Assembly (NCBI GenBank): GCA_013396655.1
Contig: WBMV01001018.1
Location: forward strand, 1,630,778 to 1,694,777
Source: Campylorhamphus procurvoides
Taxonomy: Eukaryota > Chordata > Aves > Passeriformes > Dendrocolaptidae
Reading direction: 5' to 3'
Length of the DNA: 64,000 bases
Shown here in pieces: positions 24,928 to 36,426 of this stretch (position 1 is its first letter; each line of letters starts with the position of its first letter). The translations under genes and the position numbers were made by a program. The notes under the pieces are model-generated. The model worked only from the letters and a program-made list of their open reading frames with translations. It ran no database searches and was not told where the DNA came from.

Positions 24928-27900
24928 AGAAACCCATGAATTTTTATGTCTACTGGTGGTATTTGTATTGGTGACTTCTTATGACTACTGGTATACAAAA
25001 AAGAGTAAGATAGTCACAGTGGTTTAGTGTTGTGTAAGGAACTGAGCCAAATTCCTGTTGGCAGACAGAGTCAATTAGTAGACATAAAGACTAGTAAAGA
25101 TATTTCAAGCCTAAAGAAGGAGGAATTTCCATAGCTATTTTGCAAGGGTCTGGATCCAGTCATCTTCAAAAACTAAAAAGCCTGGGCAAATTTTCTTTCT
25201 CACATTGAGGAGAAACTTCAAATGTAAGTAGTGAGAAGGAGAGGATGACGGTTCTTGGTGGTGGCACCCAAACTAAGCAAATAGGACTTGGAGCAGCATG
25301 TTTAATTTACACCCACTATGGATTGGGTCTCGCAAAAGCCACGCTGCAGAGCAGGGCCCTACAACCACAGGAGTGAGAGCCGCTATAGGAAAACAACCCC
25401 CAGGAAAAGACAGAGGGGGACGTGCAGGTTGCACACATCCAAGTCATTAATAAAGCTTACAGCAGAGTGTTTGAAGCAAGCAGATGTATCTCAAATATAT
25501 AAACAGGTCTTTAAGCATCAGGGAAACTATTCTGGCTAACAAAGAAGCCCACATACATCTGAGAGCAGAGGCACCTTCATTTGTGCCTGGCAAATGAGCT
25601 GGGCAATTTTGTATTTTCCCATTACGTCTCCTGTTGAGAACTCTCTGTAGTTTACAGCAGAAGGCTGAGGGAAGGAGGCTCTGTGTTGACAAAAGAGCAA
25701 AAACAGAAGAAAGGGAGTTGTGATTTTTCCCGCTTGATGGCTGAGCAATCACCAGGACACCTTTCCCTTATTAAACAACAAAAGGGAAATGTGAATATGT
25801 AATGTTTGTTGGTATTTTCTGTGCTTGGCAAGGAGTAGTTTGCTTCTGCAACTGTGATGTGAAGAATCTCTTCATGCTGGATGGCTTTAGTCTATGGGCA
25901 CCCTGATGAGCACTAAGAAAGAATCACAGAAAGACCTGACATCAAATTGGCTGCCAACAACAGCCTCACTTTATGCTCTCATACAAAAGGAGAGGAAAAC
26001 AAGGATATGCATGAACAGTATGGGTTCCTTTTGCTGTGCTTGGTATCAAGTAAGTTGCTAATATGTTTGTGATATGAAAACATTTCCCATGTACATCAGT
26101 GCTTCCAGGCACCCAGTTGAGACCATGGCAACAACACATTTCACTGCATTACTGCAGGAATAGACTTTCCTCCTTTGCTGGCTCCAGGTCCTTTTTAAAG
26201 CAAAATCAGCGGCCACTTGTCCATACATCAGCATCCTCCTCCTCCCTCCACTGCCAGCACACCTGAAAAATCCTGCAGGACTTGCTTACTCGTGGCTGCA
26301 TCAGGAGCAGGAGGTGGGAAATCCTCTTCTGGAATCACTGACAATTCAAGCATTTTGTCACCATAAATTCATACCATTTGAATGTATTTTTTTTCATCCT
26401 ATCATAACGCACAGAGTTGTGTCTGATTTACAGCACAGAATAATACAAAAGCAACGTTCTGATGATGAGATGGTGAGATAGAGACAACTGTTTGTCATGA
26501 CAGCTCTGCTCACATTCTACCCACCCCAAACAGCACAACATCCTGCCCTGCTGCATTGGGAAATACCCCAACATGCTTTTGGTTTTCCTTTTTCATGCTT
26601 TTCAAATTAATTTTTTCTTTGTCCTTTTCTTAATAATTTGACCCTTCCAAAATGCAACACAGACTGTTTATCAGCACCACACTGGAGAGAAAGAATTTTG
26701 AATATTTGTCTACTGAATAATCACAGCAAAATTTCTTTAAGCACAATAAGTCACATAATTTAGAATGTAGCCAAGAGCTCTCATCCTCAGGCAGGCTGAC
26801 ACAAAACTTGTGGCAATCTCACAGGAGCTGAAACATTATGAGATGAACTGCACCAAGCACATGCCTGTTTTTTATCTGGGTGTGTAAATCCTTGCCTTCC
26901 ATGAACTTCAGTTCAAACACAGACACTGCCCACGTTCTAAATAACTACATTTGCCTCCCATGATAACATAATTCTCAGAACTATTTTTCAACTTATATTT
27001 AAGGAACTATATTTTTTCAGTAATAATGGCATTAGCTGACTGAAGTTGAATTTAGAATAACAAAGAGCAGGATTTTCATTTCTTGTCATTATTACAGATA
27101 TTTTTTGAACTAGAGTTGAATTTATTTGGCATCCCCTAAGGCTTGTGTGTTTTTAGGTTCCACTGTATTACCAGCATCAAGTGCTATTTATTTGCTGCAA
27201 ACTGCTATAATAAGCCAATTTCTTATTTTATATTTTAGTGGCCAGCAAGGAAACTTCAGATCAATGTCTCTGTATGTGACATTCATCCAGGCAATCTCTA
27301 TGTTGTTTGATAGATTTGATTCTTTTAAAAAAAATAAAATAAAAAAGCAGAGTTAATAATTACAATGATTTCTTTTCCTGCTGTTTCTTTAAGGCAACTT
27401 CCTAAAATGATCTGCCCTCACTGATGTGGTTCGCTGTCAGACTAGAAAAGTTTTGTGGACTGCAAGCATTTGACAGGGTTATTACTTTGTAAAGGGTTTT
27501 GTTTTAATGCAATAAAATCCATTTAATTCTGCTTTTGAAATCAAGTGAGAAAACAAACCCACACGGAATGCTGGCTCCTACCACTCCATGCCAAGACAGC
27601 ATGGAATCTTATCTTCAGGCCACCCTGCCCTTGTCACCCACTGCATCCCCAGGGCATTGCTATCACAGCTACAGCATGTAACTCACATATCTAATATCAC
27701 ACACAGACTGCAGATATGTGAGCCCTCCTGCTTTTACCTCCTTCAGAAACTCCAAGCACTGTTACAGTCACTCCCAAATATTCCGTGCTGTTAGTCAAAA
27801 ATGGTTCATTGCTGGCAGAGAAATCAACAGACTACACAGACTGGACTCAAATACTTTCTGCTCTGGAATCCAACTCCCCTTACATGACACAAGTGCCCAT

Positions 27901-28180
27901 TCAAGGAGCACTGGAAGAGCCAAATGTCTACAATCCAACCAGAGCCACAACTGCCTGGACACTGCCCTGCTCAGTGTCTCACAGCCCATCGCAGGGAGGG
28001 CAGTTCCTCTGGGCACAGGGGACACAAAAATGCCACAGGCTTTTCCAGCACCTTCAGCAGAACCACATAGAGAAGCCAGACCACACTGAGCCTCCTGCTA
28101 TCATCTCCATGGGCCTCACAGCCCTGCTGGCAGCGAGGAGCAAATCCAGTGACCTCACCAGGGCTCCCCTGTGCTCTCTG

Positions 28181-28240
28181 CAGAGAGGCACAGAGATGGA
28201 TGAACTCACGAGGTCACACAGGGCCAGAGCTGGGAACCCA
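28181..28240 (+). mobile_element. MIR / CORE-SINE-like remnant
   Basis: GAGAGGCACAGAGATGG, then AACTCACGAGGTCACACAG and CCAGAGCTGGGAACCCA, in that order, match the 3' half of the MIR family SINE (a GGCACAGAGAGG word, an AGGTCACACAG word, and a GCAGAGC-GGGA-GAACCC word). A gap of roughly ten bases lies between the last two. MIR-related SINEs are ancient and predate amniotes, and surviving copies in birds are rare and short. Only about 60 bp is recognisable and the internal core was not found. A chance match is possible but the order of three words argues against it. Confidence 0.5.
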
Positions 28241-28627
28241 TACATACCTAAGTCAGAGAAGTGCAAGAAGTCATGAAAAAGTTAAGGTTAGAAGGTGACA
28301 ATGACACTGTTTACTAAAATCTCCTTTTAAAAGAAGGGCTAAGTTGGCTCATAGTCAACTTCTTTTCTACTAGGAGCCCCAGACCCTCCTTGGGGGTCCC
28401 TCCTCCTTGTCGTTTACCAAGTTTGGTGTAACATTTAACTTTTCCTGCTATGAAGAACTTTCCACATTTGCCACAAACCTTCAAGGACAGTAAAGGGCAG
28501 TCTCACAATGACATGGCCCTTCATACCACAACTGCACCCCATCCAGTCCCACGTTGCTGCTGTACAGCTCAAGATCTGTTGTGTCACTGGCAGAGATATT
28601 GGAAAGGAGTTGCACACATATAACTGT

Positions 28628-28647
28628 GTGTTATGTTAACATAACAC
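28628..28647. repeat. Perfect 20-bp palindrome
   Basis: GTGTTATGTT followed directly by AACATAACAC is its own reverse complement over all 20 bases, with no spacer. The flanking bases do not extend it. It contains a central GTTAAC. A perfect dyad of this kind could be a binding site for a symmetric dimer, but no protein is inferred. Confidence 0.95.
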
Positions 28648-28648
28648 C

Positions 28649-28666
28649 TGATCCCAGGTGGGATCA
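28649..28666. repeat. Inverted repeat, 7-bp arms, 4-base loop
   Basis: TGATCCC (28649-28655), AGGT, GGGATCA (28660-28666). It begins one base after the 20-bp palindrome ends, so two independent dyads stand side by side. Confidence 0.9.
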
Positions 28667-29270
28667 CAAACAGAATGAGAGGCACTCAGAAATGATTGCT
28701 GAGAAGAGGACACGAGCCTGAGAAGTCACCAGAGACAGCCTGGAAAAGGGGTTTTTGCCTCCTCTGTTATTTGGACAGGGAACATCAACTCTCCCATCTA
28801 TAAGGAGAGTCACAAGTAGGGGATATGACAATATGTGGCCTCTAAAGGGGGGTGAGATGTAAACAAGTAGCCAGCAACTTTGGGGGTGGAAGGAAGAGGA
28901 AGAGTCACGTGTGTGATACAGGTGTTCCAACTAAAGCTATAAAGGATTGCAGCCCTTGGCACTGGACAAATACATGGGAAATATAAACCCATCTTTACCA
29001 TGTATATATGGTAATTGTGTACTTTTGGTATATGCTCTAAAAACAGTATTATTCATGTCTTCTTTTCTTCAAATAGGGTGAAGCAAACTGCAATTCATTC
29101 CTCTTGTGCTCTGCTGATCAACGGGGTGATTTGCCCACAGAGTGAGAAGCCCTCCTGCACGGCAGACTTGCCCCAGGGGCCCAGGGGAGAGGAGAACCTG
29201 GAGAAATTCCTCGTTCCTCTGCTGTTGAATGTGCTCTTTTATTCTGAGGAGCTCCAGCAACATCTCTGAG

Positions 29271-29285
29271 CTGCTGCTGCTGCTG
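29271..29285. repeat. (CTG)5 microsatellite
   Basis: Five uninterrupted CTG triplets. On the minus strand they read as a Gln run inside a short frame (29118-29399) that I do not consider a gene. Confidence 0.8.
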
Positions 29286-30667
29286 AGCTTCTGCCATTGC
29301 TCCATGCTGCTTTGGGCTTTGCTGGACCATTTGAACAGCAACAGCCTCAAGGGTCAGGAGCATCATGTTGCATAAGCTTCCCCCAAAGCAGGGACACATT
29401 TTAATACCTCCTCCACATTAGCAAAACTGGAAAGGGTGTAAATAGGTGACTTGACTATGTGAAGGAATTTTCACAGAGGAAATGACCCATGTATTATTCT
29501 GAAAGCAAAATCCTGGTGCTGTTTGCTTCCTCATTCTAAAAGTGGAGCCTGAACTATCTCAGGGTGGTTGTTTACCCCTGAAAATGCAGAAATATTCTAG
29601 ATTAGAAAATATCCTGTTTGCAGAGATTAAAAAGAAAGAAAAGGAAAGGTAACAACAATAAGAATGTGGAGTTACAGAAGTCCATTGAAATTTCTGTTTT
29701 ATCTGCTCTCCTTTGAAAAAACTGTTATGTATTCCCAGCCATGATTTTTTGATGTTCCCCAGTAGAAAGGATTATATAATTGTGTACATGTTATTATCAA
29801 TGACACCTCTATGGTATGGAACCACTGACAGTTTAAACTTAATTACAGATGGCAGCTTATGAAATAATTATAAAGAAAAGATTGGACAGCAACCACAGTG
29901 ATTTCATGCTTCCTCTTCATGCGTGTTTAGCACAACACTCTCGAGTCCCTCGACTTTAAAAAATAATGGGAGTTATCAATCCGATAGTACTTTTGCTGCC
30001 TGGGAGGTGGACTTGGTGCTGGAGGAACTGATATCGTGTCACAGTTGCCTCTCCAAGCCCATGGCTGGGCAGAATGTGTCCCCACAGCCTCCAAGCCTGG
30101 CTGCTGGCCATGTGATGACCACTGCCAAAACAAGCATGCAATAGCAAGGCAGGTGCACAGGGTGTGCTCTCAGGGCCACATCCCATGCTGGACAAAGGGC
30201 TTGCAGAGCAACAGAGTATTCCCTGGGACCACAGATCGGAACTGAAAGGGGAAATTTGAGTTTGAGGATCTTACCCCTGCCTGATTTCATTCTCTGGCAT
30301 TCACTGCTGGCCCCAGTGATATTCCCACCCCTCCATGAATTCACTAATTAAATTGCCAGTGGCTTTGATACTGATGCTACCTCACTCCAGGGAGAATTTT
30401 GTCTGGCTCTCCGGAGATTATTTTAATGTGTTCCATGTTAAATTGGTAGGCACTTTTTAACCTGTTCCTTCCTGATTCCATCTCACCTCTGTGTTATTAC
30501 TAATAGCATATTAAGCCTTTAACCACTATCTTTTTAGTGAAGGGCTAACACAAAGTAGCTATTAAGCTTTTCAGCTTTCTCTATACTTTTTTTTTCTTTC
30601 TTCTTACATCCCTCTTAAGCAGGGGACTGACAATTCCTTTAGTTATTCCCTGGTTCTTATGCATGTT

Positions 30668-30681
30668 AAAAGCATGCTTTT
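30668..30681. repeat. Perfect 14-bp palindrome
   Basis: AAAAGCATGCTTTT is its own reverse complement. It is short enough to expect occasionally in 64 kb of A+T-rich DNA. Confidence 0.9.
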
Positions 30682-31480
30682 CCTGCCTTTTACATGGTTT
30701 GCTAATGGCACCTCATTTGGAGCCTTTGCCTTTCTGACTCTTCCTTCAGATTCGTTCTCTCTACACAGCCCTCTCCTGCAAATTTACTCTCTCCTAATGC
30801 AGTCACAGCTTTATTATTCCAAAGGTGCTGAAAGATTTTCTTAGGGTTTTTGTTTTCTTTTCTTGGGGTCTGAGGTTTTTGGGGAGTTGTTTTGTGGGGC
30901 TTGTTTGGCTGGGCTTTTTGCTGGAGAGAAGAATAAGGAAGGCAGATTAACAGGATTCAAGAACAGTACACTGATCCTGTGCAACCCTTATCCCAAACAC
31001 AGATCCTTTCCTTTTCTTCAGTGTAGCTACTGAAGCTTTTTGTTGTGAAAAGCATTAATTACAAATGCATCCTTTTTTTGTTACTCTCATAAACTGCTTA
31101 ATATTTTCCAAACTACAGATGCCTGCTGTTTCAATTGCCAGTCACTGCCGTTATATAAATTTTCTTTAAGCAAGTGATTAAATAATAAGTAGCCTAAGGT
31201 CAAGGCTGCTGTATAGTTTCAGTACATCAACTCTGCTAAAATTTAGGGTGCTTTTAGGATCAGGAGACTTTTTTCATCAAACAGGAGAAGTGTTTGGGAA
31301 CATCTGTACACGAACATCCACATAGTGATATTGCAGTTTGCATCTCAGACAGAATTTGTGAATTAATTATTAGTTTTTCATTATGCACTTGGCTCTTCAG
31401 TGGGACGTTGCACCTTAACAATTATGTTGCCTGTAGAATTGGGCAACAGAGGCTGATTAACAAGTCTCTGCATCATATTA

Positions 31481-31612
31481 TCATATAGAATAACTCAGAC
31501 TGGCAAGAGCCTCTGGAAATCATGTGGTCGAGACCCTCAGTGAAAGCAGAGGTGGCCTCAAGGACAAATTCAAGTTCAACACAAGGTAACCTAATCCTTC
31601 AGGACTTCAAGG
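31481..31612 (-). mobile_element. CR1 LINE 3'-end fragment, minus orientation
   Basis: The plus strand reads ATAGAATAACTCAGACTGGC, AAGAGCCTCTGGAAATCATG, GGTCGAGACCCTCAGTGAAAGC and continues with CAAGTTCAAC, then CAGGACTTCAAGG. This parallels the reverse complement of the older CR1 subfamilies whose tails carry 'agactggaagggacctctgg' and 'agatcatctagtcc' words. It differs from the copy at 8505, so at least two CR1 subfamilies are represented. It is a short 3' end only, with no coding capacity. Confidence 0.7.
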
Positions 31613-33384
31613 TCAGGTGTGACAGAAGCATCTGTATAAACCTGAAAAAGGCAGGCTGAATAAAAGACTGACTGGGTGTCTAATCCATGACTGAGCTGCT
31701 CCCACTCCTCCAGCTCTGTGGGGAGCTGGACAGCTGTTCATGCATGCACAGCCTCTTTGGGGTTTCCCTCCAGAACAGGATCTCCTGCCTGCAGAAGGAC
31801 ACGGTGTGGACACCCTTTCCATGCCCCTGATGTTTCTCAGGCTTTCTGCACTCATGGACATCACACCCACTGCTCCAGCGAAAAACAGTTTGGGTGCTTC
31901 CTTCAGTTATTTGTCCACAAATCTCATTTTTACATTTTGCACCAATTATAGAATCTTAAGAAAATTGCACAGAGTTCTCTTTATAATCTGTTTTTGTTTC
32001 GAAAACTTGTTTCAGAAACGTGCAGTTCTACCTATATTTGACTATATTTGCATTATGTTTTATATTGTCCAGTGTATTAGACCACAGCTTTTAAATTGCC
32101 CAACTCTACCCTCCTCAGTCAGAATGCCTGATGCATATTGAGAATTAAATCCTTTGCTCAAGGATTATAAAATATATATATAAATATGTATTTACAATCT
32201 CAAGTCTTACAGAAAACATGAAGACCAAATCATATCATACAGAAGCCTACAGTATAAAAAGCCACCACTGTGTTATGATAGACAATATTTTAGTTAGTTT
32301 ACCTATAATGTGATTATGATTTGAAAGCTTTGTAGACTGATATTAAAAATACAAAATATACATTGTAGGATAAAACAGAAGATGAATCTCATACAATAGT
32401 ATAGTTTGAGGGATTGATTTTCCCCTACATGACAGTGATAAAAATCAGGGACAATTCTGTGAAATCACTGGAGACAGAGTGCATGGGAAATGAATCAAGT
32501 TCAACATTTCTTTAACCTAATCAGCATTTCTTCCCCCTGTTAGCAGACTTACCATGCATTCTCCCCAAACAGAGGGGACACAGCATGAAATTCTCGCCTG
32601 CTGGTGATAATGGTGAGCAGGAGGAGCCCCATCACACCAATTACTTTCAATGTGTCCATGGGATCCTTCAGAAATCACTACATGCAACTAAGGGATGGAG
32701 AGAAGGGAAATTACAGCAAAGTGCTGGGCAGAAATACATACACAGCCTCACTGCTGAACTTGTTTGACACAACACGACATTCCTTGGTAAAAAGTAAAGA
32801 AATTCCAGAAAGACTTAGTGAGGAACCTGCCATGAATCCAGGCAAAGTAATCATACAACAATATACCAAAAAGAGCAAAACAATGGAAAAGTAGATGTGC
32901 TTGGAATAAACCAAGAGAGAAAATGGGTCCAAGTGATGCTTTATGACTAAATCATGTTTTTTTCCTATTTCTTTGAGCTTTGCTGGGTCCTTAGCGCTGT
33001 CACAGCCCCCTCAGACAAACTCAAGCAAAGTACCACTAAACCAGCTAGCACATTAAAAAGCTGCTCATTGTTTTGCAATAATAAAAATGCAAGAACTGTC
33101 TGTCTTAGTGCTTTCATGTCCACAGCATGTAAAACTAGAATAAAATATACTGATTATGCTTGCAGGGAGCTTGAAGAACTGGAATCTTTGGGCTTAGAAT
33201 ATGGAGACCAATCATTCAGTCTTCCTACAGACCATTGATAACATGATGCTCTGTCTCACTAGAAAGACTGGATTTTTCTTGCCTCAGTTTTAGCTTTAAC
33301 CAACTAACTGTCCTCCAAAGTTGCTACAGAAATTCAGTGAATAATTATCTTTCTGGAAATAACACTGAAGTCGTGTCTTATTAG
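31613..33384. other. Non-coding stretch, no gene seen
   Basis: Frames reach 133 codons (31740-32141 plus) and 96 codons (32604-32894 plus) but have no recognisable domain. A short (AT)n tract lies at 32171-32183. Confidence 0.7.
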
Positions 33385-33490
33385 AGGTATTTCTCATTAG
33401 AGATTAAACCCTGAGTAGGTGGCGCAAAAAGTGGCAATGCTAACGTTGCCGTAATTAAAAAACTCAGCCTCATCTCCTTTGTTTTGCTAC
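33385..33490. promoter_or_regulatory. Candidate regulatory element: CTCF-like core and adjacent dyad
   Basis: TAGGTGGCGC at 33416-33425 matches the core of the CTCF consensus, though the upstream CCAS part is poor. Just after it, GGCAA (33433-33437) and TTGCC (33446-33450) form a dyad around AACGTT. CTCATTAG (about 33393) and GTAATTAAA (33451-33459) are homeodomain-type words. The motif density is visible. Regulatory use is inference. Confidence 0.25.
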
Positions 33491-35260
33491 ACAAGAGCCA
33501 ACCTGCTACTTGTGGCAAATCCTACTGACATATCCTCACTTTATTTTTCTTCTAAATTGCCATTTAACTGCTGTTAAATAGTGTACAACTTGCCCTCTGC
33601 CTTTATTTGAATATTCTACAGGAGACAATGGAAAAAAAGTAAAATATTAAACCTCTATAAATTATTTCTAGAACTTTAATAAATTGCTTTAATAACATTA
33701 TAGAAATATGTTGTGCAGCTTAAAAAGGTAAAAATGTGTCTATAGTTTCCAACAGGTGTTAGAAAGGAAAATATCACGGCTATCAAATCCCCCACATGCG
33801 TTTATCCAATGCTATTTGATTAAGCATTAATTTCTGCGGGATTGTATCACAGAATTGGAACAAGCCAAATTGCAGCAACGCTGAGCGATCCCTGCGCTCA
33901 CAGCACCTGGTGTTGCCTGGCAGACAGGGAAGTGGAGGACACACATGGAACCTTTCCTGGAAAGATGAACATTCAAACACTTTTTCGGGGCATGGGAATG
34001 ACCTCTGTGTCCCAGCCCAGGCTGATACCAGCACTGAGCTCCCCAGTCTGCTCCCACACACCCAGAAACACAGCCTGGACACCTTCTGAACTAGTTTGCT
34101 TATCCTGAGCTTGCTTTCTTTAAAACAGACATCCTCCCAACACACAATCTCCAAACCTCTCTCCGTAACGATCATTTCAGAGTCTTTAAAAGAGAGAGCT
34201 CATCTGCTGGTGTAGGTCCCTCCATCAGACCCTTCCAACAGCCAGGACCTGGCACCTGGGGTTGGGCTACTTCTGTCAGCTGGAGACTGGGGTGGAGCAG
34301 TTTGAAGGACCTCACTCTGACAACTATGCCCACTATGCACACATGCAAATGTCCATTTGGTCTCCCTGGATTGGTTTGAACTCTGCCCTCAGAAGTGACA
34401 GAAAATGAAATAATCTCTCTCATCCAACTTTGTGCCAGTTTCACTGGCCTGTTCCTATTAAAGCGAGCTTTGATAGGAACTGATCCACTGGACTTTTTAA
34501 AGGCTTACTCCCATTCTCTCATGTTCATTTTAGTTATTCCATTTGTGGAAATGGATTATAAAGCTGGAGAGGGAAGGGTGCAAATGAAAACTGAAAAGAG
34601 ATTAATATAGTGCCTGCCTCTACAGGAGCTCTGCCTTGAAGATTCCCACACCCCCATTCCTTGATGTAACATTATAAGATGCTTTGACCTAACACACCGC
34701 ATTATTTATAAATTATACTGAATATGCACTATGATATATTTGAAAAGATGCCATTAAAGGAACTTCATACATGGGAAGGGCATATAGGCTTTTTGATCAG
34801 TAAGAAAGGACATTTGCATTAAAATAAAAAAGTCTCAAATCTTAGTTGGAGACGTAAAAAAATTTAGTTCAGTTATTAATAAGAGAAGTTTCATTTTCCT
34901 GAGGTTCTTCTTCCAGGATCATGAGCAGAATTTTAAGGTGGGCCTGGGCCATGTGTTCATATTTCAGGTTAGGAACCCACACTTTTGACAAAGGTGAGTT
35001 TTCCTGATGGTCTCTCTGAACTTACAGGGTTTCCACATTAAAAAGTCCAATATAAATACAGAAGAGCCTTAATGCTGTCAATTTTACTTCTCAGTGATTT
35101 TGAAAACACTTGGCATTATATGATGCTTCTCATTCATGAAACTAAAATTATTGAATAAAGCAATAAGTGCAAGCTTTAAGAGGTTAATGGCATAATAGCA
35201 AAAGGCAAGGGAATTCAGAGGGAAACTAATGAAAGCAGTTCTACAAAAATCATACAAATA
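33491..35260. other. Non-coding stretch, no gene seen
   Basis: The longest frame is 33783-34175 minus (130 codons), matched by antisense frames and without a domain. The segments at 33847 and 34210 have faint CR1-like words that do not extend into an alignment. Confidence 0.65.
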
Positions 35261-35280
35261 CAAAGCTTCCAGAAGCTTTG
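35261..35280. repeat. Near-perfect palindrome, 9-bp arms, 2-base spacer
   Basis: CAAAGCTTC (35261-35269), CA, GAAGCTTTG (35272-35280). The arms are exact complements and carry a HindIII-type AAGCTT in each. It lies just before the more CpG-containing block at 35330. Confidence 0.9.
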
Positions 35281-35329
35281 CCGTCTAATGTGGGAGGAAG
35301 GAAATAAAGCACTGCCAACAAGTCCCAGG

Positions 35330-35620
35330 TATACAGGCTGAGAGCGAGCGCAAACGCTGCCAAGAGGAAGTGATAATGGTTCTGTATCCATAATTCATTC
35401 AGCTCCAGGGACGCGGGATTATGTAATGCAGTGGCACGGCTGTATCCTCACTCATTAGGAAGTCCTACAGAGTATTTGCTGCACTCCTAAGTTGGGAAAG
35501 CGCACGGAACACAGAGCCACTTTGTAAATTAGTGCCTCACAGCCTCCTGACAGTGCTGAATGCGCTCCTGGCTTGAGGTTTCATGTCATCCCAGGGCTAA
35601 GGCAGGGTGAAACTCTGAGC
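35330..35620. promoter_or_regulatory. Candidate conserved non-coding element
   Basis: Compared with its surroundings this stretch has more CpG (GAGCGAGCGCAAACGC near 35343, GACGCGGG near 35410, GGAAAGCGCACGG near 35497). It contains GGATTA (35416-35421, OTX/CRX-like) overlapping TTATGTAA (35419-35426, the PAR-bZIP/NFIL3 consensus), TAATTCATT, CTCATTAG and TAAATTAG words. It has no open frame and no repeat identity. The mixture looks like a developmental enhancer, but that is inference without alignment. Confidence 0.3.
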
Positions 35621-35689
35621 GACAGCTCAGGCATCACTGCATGGGCCAGTGTGAAAGACCAGGATTAATCACACTGGTGCTGAAAGGAG

Positions 35690-36140
35690 CAAGAATGAAA
35701 GAGCAGATACACTTCCCACTTGGTCATTAGTTTGTGGTAACACAAAGGGTGATGGGAGCTTGAAGGAGACACGGATAAAAGTGGAAGTAATAAAAATCAG
35801 CACAGGTGAAATATGGGACTCGGAACAGGGAGGTGAGAATTGGAAGAGTTCAGAAGAAACAGGAATTAAACAAGGGGAGGGAGATTTTTGTGAGCAGGAG
35901 TGTGCTGAAGAGCATTTGGTATGGACGTGGAAAGTGAAGGAAAAAAGGATGGTGGGAAGCTGAAAATAAGGTCAACAAAGAAACAGTGTTGCCTTGTAAT
36001 GAAAAAATCAAGAAAAAAGTCAATCTGGAAAATAACAGATTATCAGAGAGTTGGTTATTTCACAACAGAGAATAAATCCTAAAATTTTAAAGAGGGGAGT
36101 TCAACACGAGTGAGAAAGAGGGAAAGGAAATATGGATTGG
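35690..36140. other. Purine-biased stretch
   Basis: The plus strand is strongly G+A-rich for about 450 bp. It carries a 67-codon plus-strand frame (35760-35963) of Glu, Lys and Gly-rich composition that reflects the bias, not a domain. No function is assigned. Confidence 0.5.
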
Positions 36141-36410
36141 CCAACAGAAATTAGTGGCACCTAATGCAAATTGAAATCACACACCTTTGATTTCCACTGA
36201 GCATAGAGTCTTAGAAGATTTCTTTCTATATATAATCTCCCATTTTTCAGTTAGAGAAGTGCAAATGAAATCCATCACTGGGATCCACCACTAGGACTCA
36301 CCTACCCTTCTTCCTTCATGAGAAAACCTTTGGATAGCCCTGATGTGTCTAAGACATATCTATATGATTTTTATGCTCTACTAACAAACACTACTTTAGT
36401 GAGACTGTGC

Positions 36411-36426
36411 CACACACACACACACA
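36411..36426. repeat. (CA)8 microsatellite
   Basis: Eight uninterrupted CA units followed by AAGAAG. Confidence 0.85.

Larger units (their letters stand above)
22793..28180. other. Non-coding stretch with A+T-rich simple repeats
   Basis: Contains A+T-rich dinucleotide tracts at 23701-23753, 24211-24225 and 24728-24753 and an A-rich tract near 24886-24927. From about 27580 the sequence becomes more G+C-rich and carries frames on both strands: 27785-28276 plus (163 codons), 27718-28089 plus (123) and 27795-28025 minus. None resembles a known protein and they overlap antiparallel, so I do not call a gene. Confidence 0.65.
28667..31480. other. Non-coding stretch, no gene seen
   Basis: A G+C-richer patch at 29100-29400 encodes two overlapping 93-codon minus-strand frames, one Gln-rich because of a (CTG)5 tract, and neither recognisable. 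A second patch at 29980-30240 has overlapping frames on both strands. A T-rich patch follows at 30580-30900. A 14-bp palindrome lies at 30668-30681. No gene is supported. Confidence 0.65.

Noticed and set aside
27785..28276. 163-codon plus-strand frame as a gene
   Set aside because: No recognisable domain, antisense frames of similar quality, and its end overlaps a SINE-like remnant.
29118..29399. Gln-rich minus-strand frame
   Set aside because: The Gln run is a (CTG)5 microsatellite. The rest has no family resemblance.
33783..34175. 130-codon minus-strand frame
   Set aside because: Antisense frames on the plus strand over the same bases, and no domain.
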